NCBI GenBank assembly: GCA_030607715.1
Contig: JAUWJM010000008.1
Location: 1-23,400, forward strand
Length of the DNA: 23,400 bases
Direction of reading: 5' to 3'
DNA from: Candidatus Aerophobota bacterium
Lineage (GTDB): Bacteria; Aerophobota; Aerophobia; Aerophobales; B3-G15
Shown piece by piece: positions 22,487 to 23,400 of this stretch. The translations under genes were made by a program, and so were the position numbers. A model generated the notes under the pieces. The model worked only from the letters and a program-made list of their open reading frames with translations, searched no databases and was not told the origin of the DNA. Within the stretch, counting starts at the first letter, position 1. Every line of letters starts with the position of its first letter.

Positions 22487-23400
22487 CTAATCTTGAGGAA
22501 TTATAAGTTTTTGTCCGGGGTAAATCCTATTGGGATCTATTATCTTATCCTGGTTAGCCTGATAAATCCTCTTCCACTCATAAGGATCATTGTATACACT
22601 CTCATAATTAGCTATTGCCCACAGGTTTTCCCCTTTAAGCACTAAATGAGATTCTTTGGGAGGAATTAGCAATTTTTGTCCGGGATAAATTAAATTTGGA
22701 TTCTTCACCTCATCTTGGTTAACCTCAAAGATTTTCCTCCACAGGTAAGGGTCATTATAAATATTTCGATACCCGGAGATACGCCACAGACTATCTCCCC
22801 GCCTTACTTTGTAAACATTTTTGGGAGGTTTGAGTTTCACTACCTCAGGTTCCAATTTTCCTTCCATTTCTTTTACTCTTGTCATAACCTCACTTACCTT
22901 TTGCAATAGAAGCTCCATATCTTTCCTACTTTGATCTGATACTTTCTTGATTTCTATTCTGGCCTGATTAGACCCTATTCTAGCTGAAGCTGCCATCTCC
23001 TTAGCCAGAGAAACATCTGCTTCGAGAATGCTTACACTGTTTTTCAAATCAACATAACCCTTCTTAAGGCTAGCATAAATCTTAGCCTCCTCATCCGCTC
23101 GGCTGGCTAAATCTCTTGCTTCCATAGCCAGTAATATCCCTTCTCCTAATTTCCCTCGCCATATTCCTAATCTAGCCAAAGTTTCTTCTTTAAATCCAGC
23201 AGCCTCCAGCCATGTCTTTAAAGCAATCTCTCTTGCTTCCATAGCTACTTGCTTAGTTTGGGATATTTCTGCTCGAAGAATCTCTATCTCTTTAAAAACT
23301 TTTTCAATATCAGAGGAAGATTGATTAGCTAATGTTGCATTAGCTATCAGGACCAATCCCAACATAAAAATTAGCAAAAATTTACCTACTCGTAGTAACA
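22487..23400 (-). CDS. exported coiled-coil protein with two C-terminal LysM repeats (5' end off window)
   Basis: The frame is open to the right edge, so the true start lies beyond 23400. A TTG at 23377 falls inside the signal sequence: upstream codons add LLRVGKF, which supplies the positive N-region ahead of LLIFMLGLVLIANATLA. Cleavage after TLA or ANA is likely. The next 165 or so residues are Ala/Glu/Lys-rich heptad-like helix (repeated AMEARE/AMEARD motifs), a probable coiled coil. Two LysM repeats follow, each with YNDPY.W, NQD, and IYPGQKL.IP. LysM binds peptidoglycan glycan, so the protein probably bridges or organises the envelope in the periplasm. It is convergent to rpmE. Confidence 0.88.
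   Translation of the reverse strand, partial: LLRVGKFLLIFMLGLVLIANATLANQSSSDIEKVFKEIEILRAEISQTKQVAMEAREIALKTWLEAAGFKEETLARLGIWRGKLGEGILLAMEARDLASRADEEAKIYASLKKGYVDLKNSVSILEADVSLAKEMAASARIGSNQARIEIKKVSDQSRKDMELLLQKVSEVMTRVKEMEGKLEPEVVKLKPPKNVYKVRRGDSLWRISGYRNIYNDPYLWRKIFEVNQDEVKNPNLIYPGQKLLIPPKESHLVLKGENLWAIANYESVYNDPYEWKRIYQANQDKIIDPNRIYPGQKLIIPQD

Overview
The window is AT-rich chromosomal DNA from a bacterium, mostly ordinary housekeeping genes in tightly packed, often overlapping operons. The gene set suggests a diderm anaerobe: pseudopilins, DXP-dependent PdxJ, a DapL-type lysine/diaminopimelate branch, an Rnf-type membrane subunit and an AMMECR1-type protein. TTG starts are common. I cannot name the species. 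The style fits an uncultured candidate phylum, and that is inference only.

Minus strand, 1-3500: a metabolic cluster reads leftward from a near-perfect promoter at 3461-3488. It encodes an XRE-cupin regulator, a zinc-dependent medium-chain dehydrogenase, a DegT/DnrJ-type PLP aminotransferase, a 22-codon remnant of a second DegT copy, and the start of a URO-D-like protein. The substrate is unknown.

Minus strand, 3755-11405: rpsO-pnp, then rpsU-fmt-AMMECR1-(isochorismatase remnant)-ftsK-pgsA-pgpA. The second group has its own promoter and links translation initiation, chromosome segregation and phosphatidylglycerol synthesis. Minus strand, 11567-13185: three pseudopilin-like genes (GspH/I/J type).

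At about 13930-14020 two consensus sigma-70-type promoters stand back to back. They drive two small unrecognised proteins (100 and 86 aa), and here the gene direction switches.

Plus strand, 14068-22289: the small membrane protein, a lone rnfE, smpB with the tmRNA directly behind it, dapB-dapL-pdxJ-acpS, then nnr-rho-rpmE, closed by a strong terminator. A leftward gene for an exported coiled-coil protein with two LysM repeats enters from the right edge.

The main surprise is a set of four transposase-free, inverted-repeat elements in intergenic gaps: 3529-3737, 8585-8757, 13311-13529 and 19096-19239. The one at 8585-8757 abuts fmt, is open in the fmt frame, and leaves fmt without an in-frame start codon at its conserved N-terminus. 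I found no CRISPR array, tRNA, rRNA, transposase or defence system.
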